A DNA stretch of 64,000 nt from Pedobacter sp. Leaf250 (GTDB lineage: Bacteria; Bacteroidota; Bacteroidia; Sphingobacteriales; Sphingobacteriaceae). A program made the position numbers and the translations under genes. Location of the stretch: assembly GCF_920984735.1 (NCBI RefSeq), contig NZ_CAKLBU010000017.1, positions 39,365 to 103,364 of the forward strand, given 5' to 3'. This document shows, piece after piece, positions 35,001 through 43,637 of this stretch. The number at the start of each line of letters is the position of its first letter. The first letter of the stretch is position 1. Under the pieces are notes generated by a model, which saw only the letters and a list, made by a program, of their open reading frames with translations, made no database searches and was not told the origin of the DNA.

Positions 35001-35246
35001 AGTTTTAGAAGCAAAGCCCACAAAAGAAAATTGAAGACTTTTAGTAGAAGGCGTAACTCTAATGCTAAATTTACCATCGTTTCCTGTGGTTGTAGATGCA
35101 GAAGTTCCTACGGCTTTGATACTAACGCCAGGAAGTGGGAAACCATCCTCGGTTGACGTTACTGTTCCAGTAATTGTTCGGTCTTGAGCCATCGCATTAA
35201 AAGCGAAAAACAAAAGCACGAACAAACTTTGTAAAAGTTTTTTCAT
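32061..35246 (-). CDS. SusC/RagA-family TonB-linked outer-membrane transporter (pair 2)
   Basis: A 1061-residue importer with signal peptide (to about 20, NAMAQ), CarboxypepD_reg-like domain (RTITGTVTSTEDGFPLPGVS), plug domain with VVITTAYGTTTKGKNTGSIS, NLNSALAGAAPGVQVNAGNG and ISLLKDAASSALYGSSAGNG, and a barrel ending IVSLGLNASF. The GTTTKGKN variant of the region before the plug differs from the VVVTGY form in pairs 1 and 3. It is first in a two-gene operon. The first 24 bases of coding sequence nearly match those of the other three SusC genes in this window. Confidence 0.93.
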   Translation of the reverse strand: MKKLLQSLFVLLFFAFNAMAQDRTITGTVTSTEDGFPLPGVSIKAVGTSASTTTGNDGKFSIRVTPSTKSLQFSFVGFASKTINLTTSNSIKVGLETDAKSLQEVVITTAYGTTTKGKNTGSISTVGAEDIAQRPVTNLNSALAGAAPGVQVNAGNGQPGSGPTIRVRGFGSISASNDPLYIVDGIQYSGNISNISVDDIESISLLKDAASSALYGSSAGNGVVLITTKKGRQGKEQLDFRIIQGLTSRGIPEYETVDAYQYYPLAWQAYRNSLVYPATGTGSTLAAANTAASNDIRGLLLNNPFNVPNNQIVGTDGKLNPNATLLYADDLNWREPLERTGQRGDYSMSYSGATEKSDYYASLGYLNEKGYIIRSDFNRINGRVNINTKPLSWFKTGLNVNANITKSNQADADGSGSIVNPFNFSRYIGPIYPLYAHNQTTGEYLLDVNGNKIYDTGNLQGSLGIPNRPSGAYAGRHILQETLLNSTLIKRNALSARTYGEITFLKDFKFTQNLGVDINNYSFGDYQNKIVGDGAPGGRARNTSTTTTTYTIEQLLNYNKVIGDHTIGVLVGHNNYDYAYKYLTGARNTQILDGNTELVNFATTTDLTSYLQDYRKEAVFTRLNYDYQSKYFLSGSFRRDGSSKWGPGQQWGNFYSASLGWLISEENFLKDKTWINYLKLRSSYGSLGNDGLTGLNLDRSLYSLGYNNAAEPGILFQSLANPNITWETQTQIDAAVEFGFFKNRLHGSFEVFNKQSSDLLFNVPLPLSTGLGIGNGTGTFAKNIGKMWNRGIEINLAGDIIKSRDFKWDMNINWSLIRNRITKMPDETPTIIDGTKQLAVGQSRYQYWLRQWAGVNPTDGAGLYEINPLNPGTAADTRTVNGQNFTINPNNALYAYSGSAIPDFFGSFTNTFTYKAFSLSVIMNYQVGGKSYDATYQSLMSYAGYGGSLHVDALNSWQQSGDVVSIPRLDVGRSTFNNATSSRFLIDASYLNMRSAILAYNLPTTFIKKVGLSKVNVYASGENLFMLSKRKGLDPSESFTGVNTNNYTPTRIVSLGLNASF

Positions 35247-35588
35247 GAATTTAAATTAGTTGTTTGATTTATTACATTTAAGGCTTCTAATGTAATGTTT
35301 ATTGAAATGTAATTCAAATATTACAATGAAAAAATCCTCAATCTTCCTGGGATTAACTCGTTATGACACTAATATTACGAATTTGAGGTGTTAAAATATT
35401 CCATATAGTAAATAATATGCGAAATAGAGGTTCCAAACGTAGGTTGAGAACCAGTAACAGCTTTTATTAAATCTCTAATTTTGAAATGATTTAAATCATA
35501 AATAAATAAGAAAATTACATGACATGTATGATCCTAAAGCAAAGCTTGAACCTCTAATATTCATAAATTAAATAACAGTTAAAAATAT
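35247..35588. other. Upstream region of SusC pair 2
   Basis: About 342 bp, AT-rich, no gene. It must hold the leftward promoter of pair 2 and the 3' end of the secreted-protein gene at 35589. A TAATATTTG string on the minus strand about 80 bp before the SusC start resembles that upstream of pair 1. No clear terminator seen. Confidence 0.35.
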
Positions 35589-36254
35589 TTATTTATTAAG
35601 CGTAGAAAAAAAAGCGATAAGATCTGTCTCGTTCTTTAGGGACAGGTTAGTATTTAATTGATCAGCAGCTTTCAATCCTTTTTCAGATATAGCTGTAGAA
35701 ATACCCTTTTTATTTGGCTTAATTTCGTAAAATGATGTGCCATCTAAAACAAAATATTTAACTTTTGAATCATACCGCATTTCAGTAATCTCATTATAAC
35801 CTTTGGTGGTAATAATATCCTTTTTAGTATGTTTTAATAGTTTTATATTAGCATCTACTAAAACCTGGTATAAAGTATTGCCATTATTTTTATCGATTAT
35901 AGGAAAGCCAGAGCGGTAGGTATTAGTTGATATGTTATCACCTATTTTAAATTCCTTAATTGGCTTGGTAAACTCTAATTTTTCATTTCCACTTTTAAAA
36001 TATAGTTTGTCTTTAACTTGATCATACATTAAATCAAGATTAGCATAGCTACCATTTTCTCCAACTAAACTTACAGTTCCTTTTGTCCAATCTTTAAACA
36101 AATTAGGATCACCCTTAATATTATCTATTCTTGGTTCATTTATCGACTTGCCAGTTGGCATAGAAAGCTTGTTAGTATTTGCATCTAATTGAGCTATAGC
36201 CTTGAAATTAAATGTGGATAGTCCAACTAATATTAAAAGATATTTTAATCTCAT
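35589..36254 (-). CDS. Secreted protein of a three-member local family (copy A)
   Basis: A 221-residue protein with a signal peptide (MRLKYLLILVGLSTFNFKAIAQ) and no membrane segment after it. I do not recognise the family by name. It is paralogous to the products at 36289-37011 and 41881-42543. All three share a D-W-x-K-G/A start of the folded part, a Y-x-x-(V/L)-x-D-x-L strand, a GF(P/S)-I-(D/N) block, Y(Q/E)V(L/I) followed by K(L/F)LK, and KGYN or VGYN, as in KLLKHTKKDIITTKGYNEIT here. The pattern suggests a beta-rich fold. It lies between SusC/SusD pairs 2 and 3 and 34 bp downstream of copy B, probably in one operon with it. A periplasmic or surface role linked to those transporters is inferred from position only. 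Confidence 0.7.
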   Translation of the reverse strand: MRLKYLLILVGLSTFNFKAIAQLDANTNKLSMPTGKSINEPRIDNIKGDPNLFKDWTKGTVSLVGENGSYANLDLMYDQVKDKLYFKSGNEKLEFTKPIKEFKIGDNISTNTYRSGFPIIDKNNGNTLYQVLVDANIKLLKHTKKDIITTKGYNEITEMRYDSKVKYFVLDGTSFYEIKPNKKGISTAISEKGLKAADQLNTNLSLKNETDLIAFFSTLNK

Positions 36255-36288
36255 TGAAATTTATGATGATATTTATTTTAATTTATAA

Positions 36289-37011
36289 TTATGGTAGCTT
36301 CTTTATTAATGAAACTAACTGCGATTCATTTTTTATAGCGTAGCCATTTAATAAACTGTCTACAGGAAGGCCATGTCTATTTGCCGCATTTTGTACGCTT
36401 TGCATATTTGGCATAATTTCATACATTATGTTGCCATCATTTACAAAGTATTTTACCTTGGCATCATATCTCTTTTCTGTAACCAAGTTATAGCCTACTG
36501 TAACAAAAACCATTTTCTCAACTCGCTTAAGCAATTTAAACTCTCCATCCTTCAATACTTCGTAGATTGTTTTATCGTCGTAAGTATTTATGGAAGGGAA
36601 ACCTGTTCTAAAATAACTTATAGTATTCCCATCATTAATTGTAAATTCTTGAACTGGATTCTTAAGTATAACTATACCTTTATTTGCTTTCACAAATAGT
36701 TTATCCTCTACCTGATTGTAATTTAAATCTACATTAGCATAAACAATGTCATCATTTTTCATAACAATATCTCCCTTAGCCCAATTATCAGCAACTGTTG
36801 CTTTACCTTTTATTTGATCTGCTTTAATATAAGTATAGGGGAGATAGTTCCGCTCATATTGGAAAAAATCCAACATTTCGTATCGAGGAACATAATTATT
36901 GATATGTGATGCTTCTGGCTGCAGCGGAGATTTACCATTTAAGCCTTGAGAAAAACTATCAAAGCTATAGAAGCTTAATGTGGCTAAAAAAAATAAGATT
37001 TTTGTTTTCAT
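36289..37011 (-). CDS. Secreted protein of a three-member local family (copy B)
   Basis: A 240-residue secreted protein (signal peptide MKTKILFFLATLSFYSFDSFS). It has the same shared blocks as copy A: DNWAKGDIVMKN, YNQVEDKLFVKA, FRTGFPSINTYDDKTIYEVL and KLLKRVEKMVFVTVGYN. It differs mainly in a longer N-terminal region with a PRYEMLDFFQYERNYLPYTY stretch. It is the first gene of the A/B pair, and a terminator lies upstream between it and SusD pair 3, so A and B have their own promoter. Function unknown. Confidence 0.7.
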   Translation of the reverse strand: MKTKILFFLATLSFYSFDSFSQGLNGKSPLQPEASHINNYVPRYEMLDFFQYERNYLPYTYIKADQIKGKATVADNWAKGDIVMKNDDIVYANVDLNYNQVEDKLFVKANKGIVILKNPVQEFTINDGNTISYFRTGFPSINTYDDKTIYEVLKDGEFKLLKRVEKMVFVTVGYNLVTEKRYDAKVKYFVNDGNIMYEIMPNMQSVQNAANRHGLPVDSLLNGYAIKNESQLVSLIKKLP

Positions 37012-37062
37012 AGGATTTAGAGATTAGATATTTAAATGTATAGAAAAATCTCTATTAAAACA

Positions 37063-37092
37063 AAAATCCCTTGCTTATTGGCAAGGGATTTT
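37063..37092 (-). terminator. Rho-independent terminator after SusD pair 3
   Basis: Perfect arms AAAATCCCTTGC (37063-37074) and GCAAGGGATTTT (37081-37092) with a 6-nt loop. It lies 25 bp beyond the SusD stop, and the right-arm A run gives a U-tract on the minus strand. Confidence 0.85.
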
Positions 37093-37117
37093 GTAACAAA
37101 TTACTGACTGAAATTAA

Positions 37118-38527
37118 TTAATATCCTGGATTTTGTTGGATCTCTGGATTAGCAAATTTTTCACCTGATGGTATTGGTAAAATATAATTTCTACCAGTTG
37201 TTGCCAACGTTTTGGGTACTGCAGCACCCACTGTAATATCGCGATCATCTCTAACAACAGGAAGTTGTCTTCTTCTTAAATCAAAGAAACGGTGACCTTC
37301 AAAAGCCAACTCTTTGTATCTTTCTAACATTACTGCGTCAATAAGTGCTTCCTTAGAGGCAAACACCTGATCAGTATATCCAGTAATACGTGCTCTTCTA
37401 ATAGCATTTAGAGATGTTGCACCTGGTACCAGCTGATTTAACTCAGCATTAGCTTCAGCCAAAATTAAATACATTTCTGAAGTTCTGATCACTTTAATGT
37501 TATTGAATCTATTGGTTGTACTTTGGCCAGAATATTTATTTACCTTCCAACTCTCTCTTGATGAAGCAACAGTTCCATCTCTGAAAATAAAAGCATTATA
37601 TCTTACATCAGTTGTAGCATTGTAAGTATCAATTAATTTAAATGATGGAGAAAAAAATACGTCTGTGTTATCATCTGTCCAATAAGTACGTACAGACCCT
37701 GCATTGGCGTTTCTTCTTAGTTGAAAATAGTTTTCAGAAGTATTTGCATCAGTCCAGATCGCTGCATAATCAGTTCCGGTTGCCAATGTTCCTTTAGCTG
37801 CAATTGCAGCATTTGCATAAGTAATTGCATTTGCCCAATCTTTAGCATATAATGCAGCACGGGCTCTTAAAGCAGCAACCGCTGGTTTAGTAATTCTGAA
37901 AATATCAGTAAAAGTAGATGGAATCAAAGCATCAGCTTGTGCAAAATCAGCATTTACCTGTGCCATAACCTGTCCAAAAGTCGATCGTTGTGGCTTTCCT
38001 AAAATAGATGACTCGAGCATGATTACTACGCCTAGTTGATCATTTTCGTATCTAGGTGCAAACCATCTTAAAAGTTCTGCATGTGCCATAGCTCTGATCG
38101 CTAACAACTCACCTCTTAATCTATTTTTAGTTGCAACATCTGCGGGTGCAGCTACAGCTATGCCTTCAGCGCTTGCTAAAGCACGGTTTACACGATCTAC
38201 AACGTTATACATTGTACCCCATGCTGCCGTAACATCTCCGTTACCACTATCAAAATCCCAGCGATAAGCACCAGCATAGTTTCTGATTAAATTATCAACA
38301 CCCCAACGAGCTTCATCAGCCATGATTGTATTTACATAATATGCCTGTTGATATTGTAAGTTAGAATAAGCACCAACAGTCGCACGATCTAAGTCATCAA
38401 GATTTTGAATCGCAGTTTCGTTAGAAATCGAATCAGACGGTTTTAAATCGATATTTTTCTCGCACGAGGTAAGTATAATGCTCGATAGAAGCATTATACC
38501 AACCATTTTGTTTATATTTTTTATCAT
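37118..38527 (-). CDS. SusD/RagB-family outer-membrane lipoprotein (pair 3)
   Basis: A 469-residue surface lipoprotein with cysteine 22 in SIILTSC as lipid anchor. SusD landmarks: LDDLDRATVGAYSNLQYQQA, MYNVVDRVNRALA, LLAIRAMAHAELLRWF and, at the C-terminus, MLERYKELAFEGHRFFDLRR and ILPIPSGEKFANPEIQQNP. It starts 11 bp after the SusC gene and is followed by a strong terminator, so the operon has two genes. Substrate unknown. Confidence 0.92.
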   Translation of the reverse strand: MIKNINKMVGIMLLSSIILTSCEKNIDLKPSDSISNETAIQNLDDLDRATVGAYSNLQYQQAYYVNTIMADEARWGVDNLIRNYAGAYRWDFDSGNGDVTAAWGTMYNVVDRVNRALASAEGIAVAAPADVATKNRLRGELLAIRAMAHAELLRWFAPRYENDQLGVVIMLESSILGKPQRSTFGQVMAQVNADFAQADALIPSTFTDIFRITKPAVAALRARAALYAKDWANAITYANAAIAAKGTLATGTDYAAIWTDANTSENYFQLRRNANAGSVRTYWTDDNTDVFFSPSFKLIDTYNATTDVRYNAFIFRDGTVASSRESWKVNKYSGQSTTNRFNNIKVIRTSEMYLILAEANAELNQLVPGATSLNAIRRARITGYTDQVFASKEALIDAVMLERYKELAFEGHRFFDLRRRQLPVVRDDRDITVGAAVPKTLATTGRNYILPIPSGEKFANPEIQQNPGY

Positions 38528-38538
38528 TTTATTATCAA

Positions 38539-41500
38539 TTAAAAAGTTACTGAAAGACCCAATGAGAAATTTCGTGGTGCAGGATATTTAAACTGAGCAA
38601 TGTTATTACTATTTTCAGGGTCAAATCCACTCCATTTTGTCCAGGTTCCGATATTTTGTCCCATCGCATAAATTCTAGCTCCGCTAATGATTTTCGTTTT
38701 CGCAACCCAAGCTTGAGGAACATCATAACTTAATGTTAAATTTCTCCAACGGATAAACGAAGCATCTTCGATATCAAATGAGCTGAACTGACGACTTGAA
38801 CCTAAACGGGCAATATTGGTAATGGTGTTTGTTGGAGTCCACGCATTTGCCATTCTCGTTTGTTGATTATATCCAGAGAACTGAGATTGACTAGATAAGA
38901 AGAATGATTCATTGTTAAACATTGAGAAACCCTGGAAGAACACAAATAAAGTACTTAAATTAAATCCTTTATATCTAATGCTAGTACCAAAACCTCCAGA
39001 TGTTGGTGCTTCATAAGTTCCCCATTCTGCAGTAGATTGTGTAACACCGTTGTAGATATTTGTAGTTGTACCGTTTGATTCTTTCGTTACAGGATCAACG
39101 TTAAAGTAAAGTGGGTCTCCTGTTGCAGGATCAACACCTGCATATCCTACAGCGTAGTGTGAACCTTTAGGCAAACCAACTCTAATAATTGAAGTACCAG
39201 CAGGATACTCAGTTGCCTGTCCTAAATCTGTAATTTCATTTTTGTTATAAGCTATATTCGCTGATAATGTCCATACGAAGTCTTTAGTAGCTAAAACATC
39301 GACAGAAACATTTGCCTCAACACCTGTATTTCTGATACTACCTGCGTTAATTGAAAGTGCACCAAAGCCTGATGTTAACGATAATTGCTGATTAATAAAG
39401 TTATTTTTTGTATTGGTACGATAAACTTCCGTAGTTACACGAAGTCTATTATCCCAGCCAGCAAAGTCAACACCAACATTTAAGCCTTTTGTATATTCCC
39501 AATCATAGTTAGGATTACCCGGAGTAGCCGGAGCAATACCAGATACACCTGCGTAAGATACGTTACCATAAGTTGGTAGGTAACCAAAGTTTGATTGATT
39601 TTGAGCTGTTGCAGTTTCACCATAACTTGCTCTTAAAATTAAAGTGTTAAGGAAGTTACTTTGACTTAAGAAATCTTCTTGTTTAATGTTCCAGTTAGCA
39701 CCTATTGAATAGAAACCGTGCCATCTATTTTGTTCTGGAAGTTTAGAAGATCCATCGTATCTATAAGTACCCTGTACTGTATATTTTTTATTATAAGTAT
39801 AGTTAACCAAACCAATGAATGAGGTAAAACCATATTGTGTTTTGCTACCCCCAACTGTAGGAATCATTGAGTTTGTATTAGTACCAGCAGTAATACCTGC
39901 AGGAGTATTCAACAATTTAGGATTGATACCAAAACCATTATAATTAAATAAACTCTCTCTGTTTCTAATCGCTTCAACTAATGCATTTGCATTAATTTCA
40001 TGTAAACCCCATGATTTTGCATAAGTTAAGCCCGATGTTGATGTAAGATTTAAAATTCTTGTTACGTTGTTACCGTATGATCCTTGATTACCATTCTGAA
40101 CTGATACACCAGCATGAGATCCTGGAAAGATACTTCTCTCCTGAACAGTTTGACGATAATCCAAACCTAAATTCGTGGTTAACTTTAAGCCATCATAAAT
40201 TTCATAAGTTGCGTTTGCGATTACTGTTGATTTTATCTGATCCGTCTTTAACGTACTATTATTTAATCTATCTAATGCATTAGAACCTAATCGACTATCG
40301 GCCAAGACACCATTTGCAGCCGTGTAGGGATTAAAGGGCCTGAAACCATTCGTTGTATTATTTGCTGTTAAAATTCTACCGTCTGGTCCATACGGGTTTT
40401 CCCATGGCAATGCTAAATAAACTGCTGCAAATGGATTTGCTAGTGCTACACCTGCTTCAGATTCAATAAAATTAGACTTTGACCATCCTAAATTACTTTG
40501 TAATCCTAAAGTTAATTTACCAGATGTATGATCTACATTTAAACGCATTGTGTAACGGTTCAAGTTAGAACGTAATGCAATACCTTCTTGGTCATAGTAA
40601 TTAAAACTTGAGAAGAACCTAGTTTGTTCAGAACCGCCTGATGCCGTAACCTCGTGTTGTTGGAATTTTCCATCTCTAAAAAATATATCATCCCAATTGG
40701 TATTGATATTACTTAATGAATCTCTAATAACCGCTCTTCTTGCCGCTGGAATCGTTGATGCTGTATTAAGAGCTGAATATGTCCAACCTGCACCAGCCCT
40801 ACCTTGTTCTTGAAGAGCTAATAATTGCGACGAGTTCATCATGTCAAATTTGGCTTGAGTTCTCAAGTCAATACCACCTTGAACATTATAACCCACTTTA
40901 ACTTTACCCGCAACACCTCTTCTGGTTTTGATTACAACAACACCATTACCACCTCGTGATCCATAAAGCGCAGTAGCTGAAGCATCTTTTAGGATACTAA
41001 TTGATTCATAATCGTTTGGATTCATAGTAGAGAAAGTTGCTTCATCAACAGCAATACCATCAATAACATATAGTGGAGTTGCACTACCGCCAATGGAATT
41101 GGAACCACGAATACGGATACTTGCATTGGACCCAGGTTGCCCTGTACCAGATAATACATTTACGCCGGGCGCCTGACCTTGAAGTCTAGTTGTAAAATTT
41201 GGTTGTGGAATATTAGCGATCTGACTATTAGTAATAACTGAGGCAGCACTAACATTTCTTACTTTCGATGTTTGTGTATAACCTGTAACAATTATCTCTG
41301 ACAAGGTATTATCATCAGAAACTAAGGAAACATTGTACACATTAGTAGAAGTTATAGGCAATGTTTGATTAACATAACCGATATAAGAGATAATAAGATT
41401 TTTGGCATCAGCGCTTGCAATAAGCGAAAAGCTACCGTTTTCTTTGGTTACTGCTCCCCCTTGAGAACCTTGGACTCTAACAGTTACTCCCGGAATAGGC

Positions 41501-41607
41501 TTACCATCTGCCTTATCCGTAACTGTTCCTGTAATTGTTCGGTTTTGTGCCCATGCAGATCCAGCAAGAAGCATTAACACGAACAAACTTTGTAGAAGTT
41601 TTTTCAT
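38539..41607 (-). CDS. SusC/RagA-family TonB-linked outer-membrane transporter (pair 3)
   Basis: A 1022-residue importer: signal peptide (to GSAWAQ), CarboxypepD_reg-like domain (RTITGTVTDKADGKPIPGVT), plug domain with IIVTGYTQTSKVRNVSAASV, FTTRLQGQAPGVNVLSGTGQ and ISILKDASATALYGSRGGNG, barrel ending FSLGLSVTF. The RNVSAASV segment after TGYTQ is a common variant. It is first in a two-gene operon with SusD pair 3. It shares almost identical DNA over its first 24 coding bases with the other SusC genes here. Confidence 0.93.
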   Translation of the reverse strand: MKKLLQSLFVLMLLAGSAWAQNRTITGTVTDKADGKPIPGVTVRVQGSQGGAVTKENGSFSLIASADAKNLIISYIGYVNQTLPITSTNVYNVSLVSDDNTLSEIIVTGYTQTSKVRNVSAASVITNSQIANIPQPNFTTRLQGQAPGVNVLSGTGQPGSNASIRIRGSNSIGGSATPLYVIDGIAVDEATFSTMNPNDYESISILKDASATALYGSRGGNGVVVIKTRRGVAGKVKVGYNVQGGIDLRTQAKFDMMNSSQLLALQEQGRAGAGWTYSALNTASTIPAARRAVIRDSLSNINTNWDDIFFRDGKFQQHEVTASGGSEQTRFFSSFNYYDQEGIALRSNLNRYTMRLNVDHTSGKLTLGLQSNLGWSKSNFIESEAGVALANPFAAVYLALPWENPYGPDGRILTANNTTNGFRPFNPYTAANGVLADSRLGSNALDRLNNSTLKTDQIKSTVIANATYEIYDGLKLTTNLGLDYRQTVQERSIFPGSHAGVSVQNGNQGSYGNNVTRILNLTSTSGLTYAKSWGLHEINANALVEAIRNRESLFNYNGFGINPKLLNTPAGITAGTNTNSMIPTVGGSKTQYGFTSFIGLVNYTYNKKYTVQGTYRYDGSSKLPEQNRWHGFYSIGANWNIKQEDFLSQSNFLNTLILRASYGETATAQNQSNFGYLPTYGNVSYAGVSGIAPATPGNPNYDWEYTKGLNVGVDFAGWDNRLRVTTEVYRTNTKNNFINQQLSLTSGFGALSINAGSIRNTGVEANVSVDVLATKDFVWTLSANIAYNKNEITDLGQATEYPAGTSIIRVGLPKGSHYAVGYAGVDPATGDPLYFNVDPVTKESNGTTTNIYNGVTQSTAEWGTYEAPTSGGFGTSIRYKGFNLSTLFVFFQGFSMFNNESFFLSSQSQFSGYNQQTRMANAWTPTNTITNIARLGSSRQFSSFDIEDASFIRWRNLTLSYDVPQAWVAKTKIISGARIYAMGQNIGTWTKWSGFDPENSNNIAQFKYPAPRNFSLGLSVTF

Positions 41608-41880
41608 GAAATTTAAGTTAGGAATGATTGATTTATAAGCCTCTAATTTATGAATAACACACGTTCATTTTACCAAAACCATTAAAAATATCAGCATAAT
41701 TAGGAGTATACCTAAATTATGACAATTTTATTGCAATAGGATTAAAACAAAATAAATACTAAAAACTTAGTTAGAACCTTATTAAAAGGTTTTATGTAAA
41801 ATTCTGAATTAACTTATAAATTAATTAATGAAAAATGGCCAAAATCCTTAGAATCTAGACCATTTAAAGTAATAAATCGA

Positions 41881-42543
41881 TTAATAAAGCGTGTCGTAAT
41901 AGCTCAGTACTTTAATAATACCATCTATTGATTTCACCTCTATTTTATTTTCTTTAATGTATTTCGACAATTCATCATTTCTACCCAATGCCGAAACAAT
42001 AGACTTTTCGTTATATTTTACTTTAACAATTTTATTATCTGCCTTGACAAGATAATAATTTGTATCATCCGCAATTTTCCGGGTCACGGTTGCGGTGTTA
42101 TAGCCTTTGCTATCAATCACTGTTTTTGTTACTTTTTTTAAAAATTTCACTTTACCATCATATATAACTTGATAAAAAGTTTTATCTGTAAACTTATCAA
42201 TTGGCGAAAAACCATTTTTATATAATTCTTTCGTTGAAGTAACTAGAAATTCTTTTGGTTGATCCTTAAATTCATATTCCTCACCATCTTTTCCTTTAAG
42301 CACTAATAAATCAGCAAGGAGATCATATTTAACTTCATTTGATGCTGGTTCAATCCCAGTTCCAAACTGCACTACAGCCTTTTGCCAATCGCTAAATAAA
42401 TATGGTGAACCTTCGAAATCAGAATCAGTTCTTTTTGCCCTGATAATCTGGCGATCGCCGCCCATATTTACGTTGCCATATACTTGGGCATCCGCTGTAA
42501 GATGGGTCAGAGTTGCTATAAAAAAAAACAATAATTTTTTCAT
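41881..42543 (-). CDS. Secreted protein of a three-member local family (copy C)
   Basis: About 220 residues from the start MKKLLFFFIATLTHLTADAQ (42543), which gives a proper signal peptide; the open frame extends 27 bases further upstream. It is the most diverged of the three copies but keeps SDWQKAVVQF, FSPIDKFTDKTFYQVIYDGK and KFLKKVTKTVIDSKGYN. It lies between SusC pair 3 and the DUF1735 gene, with a terminator before it, so it is transcribed alone. Function unknown. The link of each copy to a SusC/SusD neighbourhood is a positional observation only. Confidence 0.68.
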   Translation of the reverse strand: MKKLLFFFIATLTHLTADAQVYGNVNMGGDRQIIRAKRTDSDFEGSPYLFSDWQKAVVQFGTGIEPASNEVKYDLLADLLVLKGKDGEEYEFKDQPKEFLVTSTKELYKNGFSPIDKFTDKTFYQVIYDGKVKFLKKVTKTVIDSKGYNTATVTRKIADDTNYYLVKADNKIVKVKYNEKSIVSALGRNDELSKYIKENKIEVKSIDGIIKVLSYYDTLY

Positions 42544-42614
42544 GTTGAGATATATTAGTTTACAAAGCAATTAATAAGAACGAAAGTAACTAAAATACAG
42601 TATAATAGTCACAA

Positions 42615-42644
42615 AAAAGGCCCCCAATTTTATGGGAGCCTTTT
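42615..42644 (-). terminator. Terminator after the pair 4 operon
   Basis: AAAAGGC-CCCA and TGGG-GCCTTTT pair with one internal mismatch around an ATTTTA loop. It lies just after the stop of the DUF1735-type lipoprotein gene on the minus strand. Confidence 0.75.
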
Positions 42645-42662
42645 ATTAATTTTTTAGTTCAA

Positions 42663-43613
42663 TTATCTTGAACCTTTATAAGTTATTACTAAACCAGTAA
42701 CTTGTCTAGCATTAGCTGTCGGATTCCATTCAAAATTAAGCGTAAAAGTTTTAGTAGCTGGATCATATTTGTTATCAGCGCCAGCAATGTTTCTCAATGT
42801 TGCATTCCCCAATGCTCTCATCGTCACTTGGTTAGTAGCCGGGTTTACAGTAGCTTGAAGATTATCAATACCTGCAATACCGGATGTACCTCCAAACCAT
42901 GTTAAACCACTAATTTGAACAGCATTCGGGCCTATTGTACTTAAAGTAACATCAGGATTTCCCGCTAAAGAACCGTTTAAAGCGTCGCCAACGGTAGGAA
43001 CTCCTGGAGCAGAGTAACGCTGAACATTACCAGCTACAGTAGAGTAGATTCCATCATAAGCATTCTTAATGCTTAATAAAACTAATATAGTATCACTTGT
43101 TGCAACAGTTTTCTTAACTCCACCCCAATCAGTTACTCTAAAAGCCACCGCATACTTTTTACTCACATCACTCCATTTGCTACCATCTAAATTCAAGCCA
43201 AAGTTCTGTGAAAAAGCACCTGGCCCAAAAGTAACATTATAACCCGTTGCAGTTTTTGTATATCCCGCATCAGATGATGATGTATAAAATGATGCAGGCA
43301 GTTCTTCATAAGTTTCAGCATGGTCTGTATTATATTTTGTTATAATACCAGCATTTTGCTCTAACTTAATTGTATTTGTTTGTTGTAAATCCGCATTGTT
43401 AGCTGCATCTCTCCTAATGCTAAACATTGGAGTTTTAGCAATATTTGTGAATGGAGAAAAGAATAATTTGACTTCTCTACCCTCTAGAACTTTAAAGTGA
43501 GTAATGCCAGAGTCACCTGTTTCAGTGCCTTCAAATGCATCCTTTCTACAAGATATCGCTGTAACGGCGAACAATAACGCAATCCCAGCATATTTTAAAA
43601 AATGATTTTTCAT
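42663..43613 (-). CDS. DUF1735 (BT_3987-like) surface lipoprotein of pair 4
   Basis: A 316-residue lipoprotein with cysteine 22 in AVTAISC. The N-terminal half has an Ig-like beta fold typical of DUF1735/BT_3987 proteins (DAANNADLQQTNTIKLEQNA, then ELPASFYTSSSDAGY). The C-terminal half (about 180-316) resembles a DUF4361-type domain, ending NFEWNPTANARQVTGLVITY. Such proteins occur beside SusC/SusD pairs and are thought to bind glycan or other ligands at the cell surface. It starts 25 bp after SusD pair 4 and is the last gene of a three-gene operon. Family call moderate, ligand unknown. Confidence 0.75.
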   Translation of the reverse strand: MKNHFLKYAGIALLFAVTAISCRKDAFEGTETGDSGITHFKVLEGREVKLFFSPFTNIAKTPMFSIRRDAANNADLQQTNTIKLEQNAGIITKYNTDHAETYEELPASFYTSSSDAGYTKTATGYNVTFGPGAFSQNFGLNLDGSKWSDVSKKYAVAFRVTDWGGVKKTVATSDTILVLLSIKNAYDGIYSTVAGNVQRYSAPGVPTVGDALNGSLAGNPDVTLSTIGPNAVQISGLTWFGGTSGIAGIDNLQATVNPATNQVTMRALGNATLRNIAGADNKYDPATKTFTLNFEWNPTANARQVTGLVITYKGSR

Positions 43614-43637
43614 TTTGATTAATTTAAATGTTAATGA

